A stretch of 64,000 nt of DNA. Source: Saprospiraceae bacterium. Its GTDB lineage: Bacteria; Bacteroidota; Bacteroidia; Chitinophagales; Saprospiraceae. A program made the position numbers and the translations under genes. Under the pieces are notes generated by a model. That model had not been told where the DNA came from. It was given only the letters and a program-made list of their open reading frames with translations, and made no database searches. This document shows, piece by piece, positions 44,207-53,788 of this stretch. The stretch is taken from positions 1-64,000 of the forward strand of contig JARGNR010000011.1 in the NCBI GenBank assembly GCA_029212405.1, in the 5' to 3' direction. The stretch's first letter is position 1; every line of letters begins with the position of its first letter.

Positions 44207-45724
44207 TTACACGATTATTTGCTGTTCTTTTGCCAGTCTAATCAACTCATCGGCAATATTTCTGGTGTTACTCAAATGGGGAATTTTGTTTTGACCACCT
44301 AATTTTCCACTGTTTTTCATGTACCTATTGAAAGTACCTCTAGGAACAGGAGAAAGCTTCAATCGGGTGATTACTTTTCCTGTAATGAGGTCTCTGTAAT
44401 GAAAATTATTGGCCTGCATACACTGGTCCAATATTCTACCAAAAGAGGATAGTTCTAGCGGACTATTTGCAGTTTCGATAATCCATTCATGGTAGGGTAG
44501 ACCCCCTTCTTTAGGATTAACTTGAGGAGCAACTGTAAATTCTGAGATTTGAATACCTGTTCCTGATAGTGCAGTACTCATTGCTGATTCTACTTCATTG
44601 GCTATTATATGTTCACCAAAAGCGGAAATGAAGTGTTCTATTCTCCCCTTTACAATTAAGCGATATGGGTTGAGTGAGGTGAACTCCACAACATCACCTA
44701 AAATAGATGTCCAAAGCCCAGCATTGTTATTTATGATGATTGCATAATCTTTACCTAGCTCTACATCTTTGAGTTGGATTCTTTCCGGATTCTCATCATG
44801 AATTTTGTTTGCAAGAACAAATTCAAAAAATATACCTCCATTTACATTGAGCAGCATGCCTGCTTCTCCCTTGATATCTTGGAATGCAATAAAGCCTTCA
44901 GAAGATGGATAGGTCTCGATACTGTCCATTTCCTTTCCAACGAGTTCTTCTAATTTTTTACGGTAAGGATTAAAGTTGACTCCTCCATAGACAAATAAGT
45001 CATAATTTGGGAATAAATCACTAATGGTATCAGCTCCAGTTTGTTCTAATAAGGATTCATAGTACATCATTACCCAAGGAGGAATACCACTGATCATTGT
45101 CATATTTTCCTTAATAGATTCTTGTGCGATTCGGTACACTTTTTCTTCCCAGTCAGGAATGGTATTCGTTTCCCATGAAGGAATCTGATTAAATTTTAAC
45201 CATCTAGGGATTTGATGATTTACAATTCCTGATAAACGACCTGATGTAATTTTACCTGTTTTTGAAAGCTCTGGACTTCCTGATAAAAAAAGCAATTTTC
45301 CATTAAATATTTTCATTAAGCCATACTTCAATGTGTAGTTGAAGACTGCATTTCTTGCTGAATTGTAGTGATAGGGTAAACTATCTTTAGAAAGTGGAAT
45401 ATATTTGATTCCTCCCGTAGTTCCAGATGTGCCCACTACGTACTTTGGTTTCCCAGGCCACAAAATATTTTTTTCTCCTTCCAATACACGGTTCATGTAC
45501 GGACGTAAATCTTCATATGTATTTAGTGGGACATTTTTTTTGTACGTTTCATAATCATGTATGCCTTTGAAGTCGTGTTCTTTACCAAATTCAGTATTTC
45601 TACCTCGTTTCACATTATTTTGGAAAATACTCTTCTGAAACTTATGAGGATGGGCAGCCATAAACTCTATTTGTTTATGGACTCTTACTGCTATCGTTCG
45701 TACTACATTGGTTATTAGCCCCAT
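44207..45724 (-). CDS. GH3-family acyl-adenylating protein
   Basis: A 505-residue protein of the GH3 superfamily, related to plant acyl-acid amido synthetases. I choose the ATG at 45724 over a TTG 9 nt upstream. The adenylation motif is VVGTSGTTGGIKYIPLSK (about 94-111). SIETYPSSEGFIAFQD and the C-terminal RYMKNSGKLGGQNKIPHLSN are family-typical. The enzyme probably activates a carboxylic acid with ATP and may conjugate it to an amine. Bacterial substrates are unknown. It stands between an A2M gene and a convergent BtuF-like gene, without obvious partners. Confidence 0.88.
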   Translation of the reverse strand: MGLITNVVRTIAVRVHKQIEFMAAHPHKFQKSIFQNNVKRGRNTEFGKEHDFKGIHDYETYKKNVPLNTYEDLRPYMNRVLEGEKNILWPGKPKYVVGTSGTTGGIKYIPLSKDSLPYHYNSARNAVFNYTLKYGLMKIFNGKLLFLSGSPELSKTGKITSGRLSGIVNHQIPRWLKFNQIPSWETNTIPDWEEKVYRIAQESIKENMTMISGIPPWVMMYYESLLEQTGADTISDLFPNYDLFVYGGVNFNPYRKKLEELVGKEMDSIETYPSSEGFIAFQDIKGEAGMLLNVNGGIFFEFVLANKIHDENPERIQLKDVELGKDYAIIINNNAGLWTSILGDVVEFTSLNPYRLIVKGRIEHFISAFGEHIIANEVESAMSTALSGTGIQISEFTVAPQVNPKEGGLPYHEWIIETANSPLELSSFGRILDQCMQANNFHYRDLITGKVITRLKLSPVPRGTFNRYMKNSGKLGGQNKIPHLSNTRNIADELIRLAKEQQIIV

Positions 45725-45764
45725 TAATAACAACTATTCAATTATGATGTTTAAAAATAAATAT

Positions 45765-45797
45765 TTATCTGGAAGAAACATAGATTCTTCCAGATAA
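45765..45797 (-). terminator. Strong hairpin after the alpha-2-macroglobulin gene
   Basis: TTATCTGGAAGAA and TTCTTCCAGATAA form a perfect 13-bp stem around a 7-nt loop, about 40 nt downstream of the A2M stop on the minus strand. The following tract (ATATTTATTTTT) is T-rich but interrupted. It probably ends the A2M transcript. Confidence 0.6.
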
Positions 45798-45837
45798 TAA
45801 TTCTTACTTAATATTTCTTTAATACTTTCATGATATT

Positions 45838-48800
45838 CTATTCTGACGCTTCACTTTTGTTGGTTACTACCTCCACCCATTGCCCTTTTGTTTTGGCTTG
45901 GATTTCATTGTCATACATTGCTTCTGCAAAAACAGGTGGTAAATAAAACCTTCCAGCATATGTTGCATTCAATAAGATAGAGTAAGTCATGGTGTTGATT
46001 CCATTAATATCAAAAAAAGTATAGACCCGGTCATCTCGTATATCTCGGTAATCATACCTGCTGTTTTGAGTGACATTTGACATACTCGATAATCGTTCAT
46101 TTTGAATCTCCCAGCCAGATGGAAATATTTGTGAAAGGGCCATTTCTTGAATGTTATTCGCTCTTGTCCCTAAATTCTGTATGGTTACCTTGACTACAAA
46201 GTCTGTTCCCTGATTTATTCTTGTATGATCTATAGGAGCACCTTTAATATCGGTATAGGTAACCTTCATATTTATGTGCTTGCTTTCAGCAGGTTCTTCC
46301 ACTCCAGGTGGCAGTTGTCCGCTCAATACATATCTAACAAACATGACGGCCTCTGATGTGTTTTTTACTTTGACATTTTTTTCACTCGAATTCTCTACAT
46401 CCACCGTCTTTTGGACAGTAGGTGCAGTAGAAATTCCTGATTCAGTAGCTGCTCCATTAATCGCATATTGGAATTTGAATTCATCACTTTTATATTGTGA
46501 TAAAAACTTACCTAAGCTCAATAAAGCATAGGAAGTAGTCTGCGTGCCATACCATTGTTGCGAACTCATTTCTTTGGCAATTTGCTTGATCAATTGAGCA
46601 TTCTCATTTACATTGCCAATGATCAATTGGGCTTCTGCCATCATAGCCATGTCACGTACATGTGAGCCATAGGTATATCCCGTTTCGATATAAGGTTTTA
46701 TGGTAAGTTCTTTGTTTGCTACCAATTGCTTTGCGATTTCCTTTTTACCAATGAGCGCATAAGAAGCCGCTAGCATGTGCGCTCCAGATAGACTTAAATG
46801 TTTATAATTACGCAGAATGTTCATAGCACCAATATTTGCTCTACCTGCTTTTGCTAAGGTATACAAACGATACGCTTGCGTATTGACTCTCCATTGATGC
46901 TTATTCTTAAAAGTGCTCGGCAAGCTGACACTCTCAGCTTGGCTGTCTTGGTACTTCAGCAACTTATTCAATAGCGATTGAGAAACAAAGTATCCTTTTT
47001 CTTTTGCTTCCAACAAAAAGTGTAGTCCGTAGTTGCTTCCCCATTCATTTGGTCTACTGCCACCTGGCCAATAAGAAAAACCTCCTGAATTGGTTTGAAA
47101 TAATGCCAATCTCTGGATGGCTCGATTGATGTTTTTTTCAATTTTGTACTTTGTTTTTTCATCCAGTTCTGTCACTTTATCCAGATATAATTGAGGAAAA
47201 ACAGAAGATGTAGTTTGTTCAATACACCCATATGGATAACGAACTAGATATTTCAGTCTTCTACTAAAATTCATTGGAGGGATCGTACTTAATTCCAATA
47301 CTCCTTCATTACTACCGTTTGTTCCAAAAGGTATATAATCCATTGCCCATTCTTGCCCTGGTTGGATTGTAGCTTCATATACTTTTGAGGTGTACGGATT
47401 TGGATTTCGGATATTGATATTAACTTCATCGAATGCGCCTTCACCATTCCCTTGTGCTCTAATTTTCACATTGGCTGGACCCATCTCATTGCCTACACTC
47501 ATATCAAAATAGGCTTGTTTGTCACCAATTTTATCAAAGTAGATATTTTGAGTTGTGCCATTTATTAATGAGAGGTTGTCGCTGGTTTCTACGGAGACTT
47601 TAACATCCTTCACTTTATCTTCCATTGCAAAAATATTAGCGGGAAGTTTTAAAGTTTCATTCGGACCTAATACTCTGGGTAAGGTAGCCAATACCATGAG
47701 TGGTTTTTTCACAGGTGTTGCTTCTTCTGCTTTTCCATAGGCATCGTTATGCCTGGCAACAATCATTGTTCGTACGGATCCAACGTAGTTGGGCATTTGA
47801 ATTACATGGCTATGCTCTTCACCAGAAGACATTGTAAAAGGGCCCAAGTGTTTTACTACGGGCACAAATCGATTGGCCTTTTTGCCTTTTTTGCTTCCAC
47901 TCGCCCCCAAATCTCCACCAATTGAAATCAATCGATCGATTGCGCCACCATATCCATCAAGAACCATATCATAAATATCCCATGTTTTGATTCCCAACGC
48001 TTGTTTAGAGTAAAAATGATTCCATAAATCAGGAGTTTTGAATCGAGTTAAATCCAATAAACCTTCATCCACAACTGCAAGTGTGTAACTCATGGGACGA
48101 CCCAATTTTTCAGATACTTTCACCGTAAATGATTGATTGGGTCTTATTTCTTTAGGAAGACTGAGTTCAGGCTCAATTTGGGATGCTCCATCAATCACGG
48201 TAATTGGTACAATTCCGTACATACGCATAGGGAGATCATTGTCTCCATTGTTATGCGGTTGGATTAAATGCACATGGAGATAAACATTTGAGTTCATGGA
48301 AGACTCAGCTGGAATTGTGATACTTGTTTCATCTTTTTCTCCATCTACCCAGAATGTTTTCAAAACGTCTTTCCCATTTTCTATGGAGACCAATAATTTT
48401 GACCCTGCATTGGAAGGGACTTTTAGTGTAATATTATCTCCTGTGGTGTACGATTTTTTATCGGTAGAGAATATCAATTGCTGAGGGCCGTTTTGTTCTT
48501 TATTTCGGCTCCAAGAGTATCCTGTATAAAACATATCTCCAGTACAATGACCGCTTACTTCATCGCATACTCGAATCATATAATTCCCATATCCTTCAAA
48601 CTCTACATTATGCATAGCTTGTCCCATGCTATTTGTTTGAATGGTGGTTTTACTCAAAGCTCCTTTATGTAGGGAAGAATTAAAATTGTATTTTCTGCTG
48701 TATCCTCTATCATACCACCAGTTCCATTCTGCTTTGTAAATGCCGATAGTAAGATTTCTATTTGGAATGGGTTTTCCATCTGTATCCAAAACTACTATTG

Positions 48801-51372
48801 GGATATCTGTTGGAGTATCTTGTTTTATAAATTTACTTCCCCATCGGGTCTTAGGTATATTTAGACCTACATAGGAGCTGTAGAGATCTGCATTCATTGA
48901 AAAATTGTCTTCGCTAAAATTTCCTCCTTTTTCGAATACTTTAGTTTTAAAGTTTGCGCGTAATTTACCAGGTGCAAGCCATTGTTTTTTCTGTTTTAAG
49001 TTGATGGTGGCATGTCCCTCTGAATTTAAATTGCTATCGTATACAGTGATAGGTAAAGGTTCTACTTTACGTGCAGGATCATCAAATACATAGGTATTAA
49101 ACCCCTTAAAGCGAGTAGAGGTGGATTGAATTTGAAGATCTACTTTTGCCTTTAGGCCATTTGCAGGTGCACCATGCAACCATTTTGATTGAAGTTTAAT
49201 AGATTGATTTTGATGTAAAGCTATGGATTGAGATGGATCGATATCATATTCGATTTTCAACCGATTGGGCTTCACGGTTTCAACTTTGAGCGATTTTTGA
49301 AAGTTAGTTCCTCCTACTTTGACCAAGGCTGTCCAATTTCCTGTAGGGTCCGAATCATTGGTAGCTACTGGGAAATTATAGATGTGACCAGCATGTGAAG
49401 TAGTGGTAACGTTGTATTTTTCCTTCCCTTTGGCATCTTTTACCACCATGGATACTGGATGATTGGAGGGCAGTCTGTTTTCTTTGTCTTCCAATACAAA
49501 ATTAAGATAGATTGTATCTCCAGGTCTCCACACTCCACGTTCACCATAAATATACCCATCTATACCCTTCGACTTTGATCGTCCTGAAACTTCAAACTCA
49601 CTCAGGCTGTTTGCATGATGATCCTGCAGATTTATGTAGCCAAAATCCCCATTATGCGTTACAATGGCAAAAGAAGGACTCTTTTCTAATTCTACAGTTA
49701 ATTTTCCTTCGGTATCAGAAGCTGAAGTAATCATTTCCTGTTTTTGAAAATCGTAAAACGATACATTCGCTCCAGAAAGTGGTGCTATGGTTCTCAAATC
49801 ACTGACTACAAGATGAATTTTATTTTCTTTATTTCTTTTTGCGATAATTCCAATATTTGAACCCAGCATATTACGAGTAATAAATCTAGAGCTGTTGTAA
49901 TAGGAACTCTTGCATGGATTATCTCGATCAGACCAATTGTAGTTAGCGGGTCGATTCATGATAGAAGTGAAGCCATCCCTCTGGCTGATTAGGGTAGCTT
50001 CAGGTGTGGATTCACTGCACTCGTAGGTACCTATGTCTTTTTGATCAAATCCGATTCGGACTTGGTAAATTGCCCCAGGGTCTGGAGAAATCATTTTACT
50101 TAGATCCAGAGCATATCTCACATAGTTGGCATCGTTTTTATCGGTATTAATATCCGTCAGTTTAATGTCTTCTTGGTGGATTATTCTGCCGACGGGCTCT
50201 AAACTATAGGTGGTATTCAATCTATTGTATTGTAAAAATTGTAGCACGTTATCACTAAATATCTTTAAGATTTCAATCTTGGCACCTTTTAAATTGATGG
50301 CTTCAAAGGGAAAAATGATCTCTTTGTTGTGAGGAACAATGACACCTTTGCCCGCTAGTCGGATGGCAGGTTTTATAGGATCAAAAGACAACTCACTGGA
50401 ATACGCTTTCTTTAATTTTTTACCACTGGTATTTAGAATGGATTTATTTACAATTATTGAAAATGGACTTACCACTTTATTTTGAGGGTAGACATGAATA
50501 ACAGAACCAGTAATGTCATACTTGAAACCACCGTTGTAGTCTTTAATTTTGATCAGTCCGTTTAAATCTTGAGATTTATTGACGGGGTCAGTGAGACTAA
50601 GACTAATTTTTCTATTATTCCCTTTTGCTACTTCGGCAGAGACAACTTCAAATTCACCTTCGGGATAAATGACGATGGTTCTATCTCCTTTAAAACCCGA
50701 ATTAAATGAATTATCGTTCCATAGTAAATTTAATTCAGAAGGTGTGTCTTTTCGTTCTATACCTGTTACTTCATATCGATGAAAAAAACCACCGTTAGAG
50801 TGAGTCCAATTGATTTGTAGATTTTTATTTCCTTTTTGTTTAACTACTAAGAGGGATTCAACCATTTTTTCATCTACATAGTCATTGGATTCAATATTTC
50901 CTGATAAAGAAAGTAGACTACCTTTGTTGGGATCATAAACGATATCGTTTATATCCATTTCAAATGTCATTGGTCGAGTAAAAAAAGGAAAGTTTACTTT
51001 CTGTAGGTTGGTTGGGACATCATCAAAAAGTGAACCCAGTTGTAGAGTCACCGTATAATTGGTATTATATTGCAATGGTTTTTTTGGACTAAAAACGATG
51101 GTAGACATGTCTTTCCAATAGGCTTCACCTTCGGCTGTAGGAGAAATTGCGAATATGTTGGAATTGATTTTTTCACCTACTTTATCTGCATCGATCACTG
51201 CACCAGACAACCTGAATATCAAGTCTTCTTTTACTGAAATTGTACGCTTTGAATATTCGGTGATGTATTTACCAAAATCTTCACTTTGAGAAGAAGGTTC
51301 AGTAATGATATTGTTATCTTTTGATTTGCAAGAAAAGCAGAGAAGAAGTATAAGAAGCAATAGATTTCTCAT
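45838..51372 (-). CDS. Alpha-2-macroglobulin family lipoprotein with thioester
   Basis: An 1844-residue bacterial alpha-2-macroglobulin, a protease trap anchored by lipid. The signal ends in a lipobox LLCFSC (Cys15). MG domains fill the N-terminal half (about 150-900). YGERGVWRPGDTIYLNFVLE and LAVVDEGLLDLTRFKTPDLW are typical of the family. The thioester motif YGCIEQTTSS near residue 1381 retains the Cys and Gln needed to trap proteases covalently. The thioester/TED helices and a receptor-like C-terminal domain follow. It is longer than E. coli YfhM (about 1650). The frequent partner pbpC is not adjacent. Confidence 0.94.
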   Translation of the reverse strand: MRNLLLLILLLCFSCKSKDNNIITEPSSQSEDFGKYITEYSKRTISVKEDLIFRLSGAVIDADKVGEKINSNIFAISPTAEGEAYWKDMSTIVFSPKKPLQYNTNYTVTLQLGSLFDDVPTNLQKVNFPFFTRPMTFEMDINDIVYDPNKGSLLSLSGNIESNDYVDEKMVESLLVVKQKGNKNLQINWTHSNGGFFHRYEVTGIERKDTPSELNLLWNDNSFNSGFKGDRTIVIYPEGEFEVVSAEVAKGNNRKISLSLTDPVNKSQDLNGLIKIKDYNGGFKYDITGSVIHVYPQNKVVSPFSIIVNKSILNTSGKKLKKAYSSELSFDPIKPAIRLAGKGVIVPHNKEIIFPFEAINLKGAKIEILKIFSDNVLQFLQYNRLNTTYSLEPVGRIIHQEDIKLTDINTDKNDANYVRYALDLSKMISPDPGAIYQVRIGFDQKDIGTYECSESTPEATLISQRDGFTSIMNRPANYNWSDRDNPCKSSYYNSSRFITRNMLGSNIGIIAKRNKENKIHLVVSDLRTIAPLSGANVSFYDFQKQEMITSASDTEGKLTVELEKSPSFAIVTHNGDFGYINLQDHHANSLSEFEVSGRSKSKGIDGYIYGERGVWRPGDTIYLNFVLEDKENRLPSNHPVSMVVKDAKGKEKYNVTTTSHAGHIYNFPVATNDSDPTGNWTALVKVGGTNFQKSLKVETVKPNRLKIEYDIDPSQSIALHQNQSIKLQSKWLHGAPANGLKAKVDLQIQSTSTRFKGFNTYVFDDPARKVEPLPITVYDSNLNSEGHATINLKQKKQWLAPGKLRANFKTKVFEKGGNFSEDNFSMNADLYSSYVGLNIPKTRWGSKFIKQDTPTDIPIVVLDTDGKPIPNRNLTIGIYKAEWNWWYDRGYSRKYNFNSSLHKGALSKTTIQTNSMGQAMHNVEFEGYGNYMIRVCDEVSGHCTGDMFYTGYSWSRNKEQNGPQQLIFSTDKKSYTTGDNITLKVPSNAGSKLLVSIENGKDVLKTFWVDGEKDETSITIPAESSMNSNVYLHVHLIQPHNNGDNDLPMRMYGIVPITVIDGASQIEPELSLPKEIRPNQSFTVKVSEKLGRPMSYTLAVVDEGLLDLTRFKTPDLWNHFYSKQALGIKTWDIYDMVLDGYGGAIDRLISIGGDLGASGSKKGKKANRFVPVVKHLGPFTMSSGEEHSHVIQMPNYVGSVRTMIVARHNDAYGKAEEATPVKKPLMVLATLPRVLGPNETLKLPANIFAMEDKVKDVKVSVETSDNLSLINGTTQNIYFDKIGDKQAYFDMSVGNEMGPANVKIRAQGNGEGAFDEVNINIRNPNPYTSKVYEATIQPGQEWAMDYIPFGTNGSNEGVLELSTIPPMNFSRRLKYLVRYPYGCIEQTTSSVFPQLYLDKVTELDEKTKYKIEKNINRAIQRLALFQTNSGGFSYWPGGSRPNEWGSNYGLHFLLEAKEKGYFVSQSLLNKLLKYQDSQAESVSLPSTFKNKHQWRVNTQAYRLYTLAKAGRANIGAMNILRNYKHLSLSGAHMLAASYALIGKKEIAKQLVANKELTIKPYIETGYTYGSHVRDMAMMAEAQLIIGNVNENAQLIKQIAKEMSSQQWYGTQTTSYALLSLGKFLSQYKSDEFKFQYAINGAATESGISTAPTVQKTVDVENSSEKNVKVKNTSEAVMFVRYVLSGQLPPGVEEPAESKHINMKVTYTDIKGAPIDHTRINQGTDFVVKVTIQNLGTRANNIQEMALSQIFPSGWEIQNERLSSMSNVTQNSRYDYRDIRDDRVYTFFDINGINTMTYSILLNATYAGRFYLPPVFAEAMYDNEIQAKTKGQWVEVVTNKSEASE

Positions 51373-51544
51373 AGTGTTTAGTTTTAAAAGAATGGGTCTA
51401 ATGATACAATTTCTATAAATTTATTCGATTACTCACATCTTACTGTAGCATAATTATTATTCGTTGATGATTATTATATATTCGTACTATTAACCTTTAA
51501 TCAACGGGTAGAAAGTACTATTTTGAAACAAAATATCAAAACAC

Positions 51545-52009
51545 ATGAAAAAATTATTGTACGTCTCACTATGTCTCTCCTTTATTCTCAGTTCATGCTC
51601 CTCTATCCAGGAACCCACATTAGAAAGAATAGAAGACGTCGATATTGTTGAATTCTCAAAAAGCAAATTGGAACTAAATGCCTTTATGGTTCTTAATAAT
51701 CCAAATAGTTTTGCCTTGGATTTAGAAAATGCTGACCTAATTTTATTTGTTGATGATATAGAATTGGCCACAATAAATCAAACCTTTGAGACCACCATGC
51801 CTCAAAATGGCGAATTTAATATGCCAATCAATATAAATATGGATTTGGATAAATTGTATCGAGAGAATCCATTGGAAGCAATTGGGAAGGGTATTCAAAT
51901 CATGTCAGACAAAAAATTGAATGTGCATTTCAAAGGAACTATTGAAGTAGGCAAAGGGATGGCAAAAGTATCTGTTCCAGTAGACCAATTGGAAGAAGTT
52001 AAGTTTTAA
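51545..52009 (+). CDS. LEA14/WHy-like lipoprotein
   Basis: A 154-residue lipoprotein with a lipobox SSCS (Cys18 region, FILSSCSS). The mature part shows the late-embryogenesis-abundant type 2 (WHy) beta-sandwich: LELNAFMVLNNPNSFALDLE, then a second sandwich sheet ending VSVPVDQLEEV. Such proteins are linked to desiccation or stress tolerance in other organisms. It is divergent from the A2M gene with 172 nt between. The function in this organism is unknown. Confidence 0.8.
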   Translation: MKKLLYVSLCLSFILSSCSSIQEPTLERIEDVDIVEFSKSKLELNAFMVLNNPNSFALDLENADLILFVDDIELATINQTFETTMPQNGEFNMPININMDLDKLYRENPLEAIGKGIQIMSDKKLNVHFKGTIEVGKGMAKVSVPVDQLEEVKF

Positions 52010-52192
52010 CAATAGTAGGGATATCAATTAGTTTCTTGGAAGCATTTAAAGTTCTCCATCGTATTGTAATTCAAGACTCCAATTCGGGCAGTGAATAGGT
52101 CAATCTTGCGAGAACTAATTTGATCAAATTGCACTTTGCATATTGATACCTTTCAATTATTAGTATCTTGTTCTTAAATTAACTAAAGGTAG

Positions 52193-53602
52193 ATGCAAGT
52201 AAAATTTTGTGGAGCTGCGCAGTTTGTTACTGGAAGTAGTCATTTAATCACGCTAGACGATGGGTATAAGATATTATTAGATTGCGGACTTTTCCAGGGG
52301 AAAGGTAGACATATTTGGGATTTAAACAATACTTGGCATTTTGATCCCGCTGAGATAGATTGTTTGATATTATCCCACGCGCATATAGATCATACAGGTC
52401 GAGTCCCAAAATTGGTCAAAGATGGATTTACAGGCGATATCCATTGTACGCATGCGACGAGAAGTCTTTGTTCTATCATGTTGCTAGACAGTGCCAAAAT
52501 TCAAGAGCGAGATGTAGAGTGGTTCAACAAGAGACTACTAAAAAAACGGAGGAAAGATCTTAGAAAATTAAGAAAGCCTTTGTATGATAGTGAGATTATT
52601 GCACCTACGTTGAATTTGTTTATTGGGTATAATTATAATCGTTGGCATCGGATCAATGAAAAAGTCTCTGTCATGTTCAGAGATGCTGGGCATATTTTAG
52701 GTAGTTCCAGTGTAACGCTTAAAATCACTGAGAATGGGGAAGAAAAACTCTTTGGTTTCACCGGAGATATAGGAAGACCCAACCGTCCAATTTTGAGAAG
52801 CCCTAAACAAATGCCTGAGGTAGATTATTTGATCTGTGAATCAACCTACGGAGATAAAGATCACCAGCTACCTCCAGAACAATCAGAGGAATTTCTAGAA
52901 ATTTTGATAGAAACCTGCGTGGAGAAAAGAGGGAAGTTGATTATTCCTGCCTTTAGTGTTGGTCGTACACAAGAGATTGTATACATGTTGGATAAACTGG
53001 AGACAGCGGGTTTGCTCCCTAGAATACCTATTTATGTAGATAGCCCATTGGCAGTGAATGCTACTATGATATTTGGTCAGCATCCAGAATGTTTTGACAA
53101 TGAACTTAATGAGTACTTATTGATCGACGACAATCCTTTTGGTTTCAATGACTTGAATTATATACGAGAAGTAAATGAATCTAAAGCACTGAACAATAGC
53201 TCTGATCCATGTATTATCATTAGTTCTTCTGGAATGATGAATGCAGGACGGGTGAAACATCATTTATTCAATAATATTGAAAGTCAAAAAAACACTTTTT
53301 TAATTGTTGGTTATTGTTCTCCTGATACTCCAGGTGGGATGTTGAGAGATGGGATTGAAAGTATTAAGTTATTCGGAGAGCACAAGATGGTAAAAGCAGA
53401 TGTCCGTGTAATGGATTCCTTTTCTGCACATGGAGATAGGAATGAAATGTATGACTTCATTGCGAATCAAACGTCTTTGAAAAAATTATTTTTAGTCCAT
53501 GGTGAGCTTGAACGTCAAGAAAAATTTAAATCATTTCTAAAAGAAAAGGGATTTTCTGACATAGAAATTCCAGCTGAAGGGGATGAATTTACATTGAACT
53601 AG
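52193..53602 (+). CDS. Beta-CASP metallo-beta-lactamase-fold hydrolase (RNA-processing type)
   Basis: A 469-residue cytosolic hydrolase. The zinc motif is SHAHIDHTG with His62, His64, Asp66 and His67. The beta-CASP region includes PAFSVGRTQEIVYML and IISSSGMMNAGRVKHHL, and a C-terminal FSAHGDRNEM segment completes the active site. Family members such as the CPSF73/Ysh1-like bacterial proteins cleave RNA endonucleolytically. The RNA target is unknown. The ATG at 52193 begins the first beta strand (QVKFCGAAQFVTGS). Confidence 0.93.
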   Translation: MQVKFCGAAQFVTGSSHLITLDDGYKILLDCGLFQGKGRHIWDLNNTWHFDPAEIDCLILSHAHIDHTGRVPKLVKDGFTGDIHCTHATRSLCSIMLLDSAKIQERDVEWFNKRLLKKRRKDLRKLRKPLYDSEIIAPTLNLFIGYNYNRWHRINEKVSVMFRDAGHILGSSSVTLKITENGEEKLFGFTGDIGRPNRPILRSPKQMPEVDYLICESTYGDKDHQLPPEQSEEFLEILIETCVEKRGKLIIPAFSVGRTQEIVYMLDKLETAGLLPRIPIYVDSPLAVNATMIFGQHPECFDNELNEYLLIDDNPFGFNDLNYIREVNESKALNNSSDPCIIISSSGMMNAGRVKHHLFNNIESQKNTFLIVGYCSPDTPGGMLRDGIESIKLFGEHKMVKADVRVMDSFSAHGDRNEMYDFIANQTSLKKLFLVHGELERQEKFKSFLKEKGFSDIEIPAEGDEFTLN

Positions 53603-53788
53603 CCAATGAAGTGATTTAAAATCATACCATTAATTTCTTTGCTGGTCATACAAATTATTTCAACGAACGTTTTTTAATCACTTCAATCAATTTCTGGACG
53701 ATTAGTCGGCAAAACGATTAATTTTTAAATAGGAAACCAACCAATAAAGATATCCAATCGTTTACAACACAGAACAATAATTGTTAAC

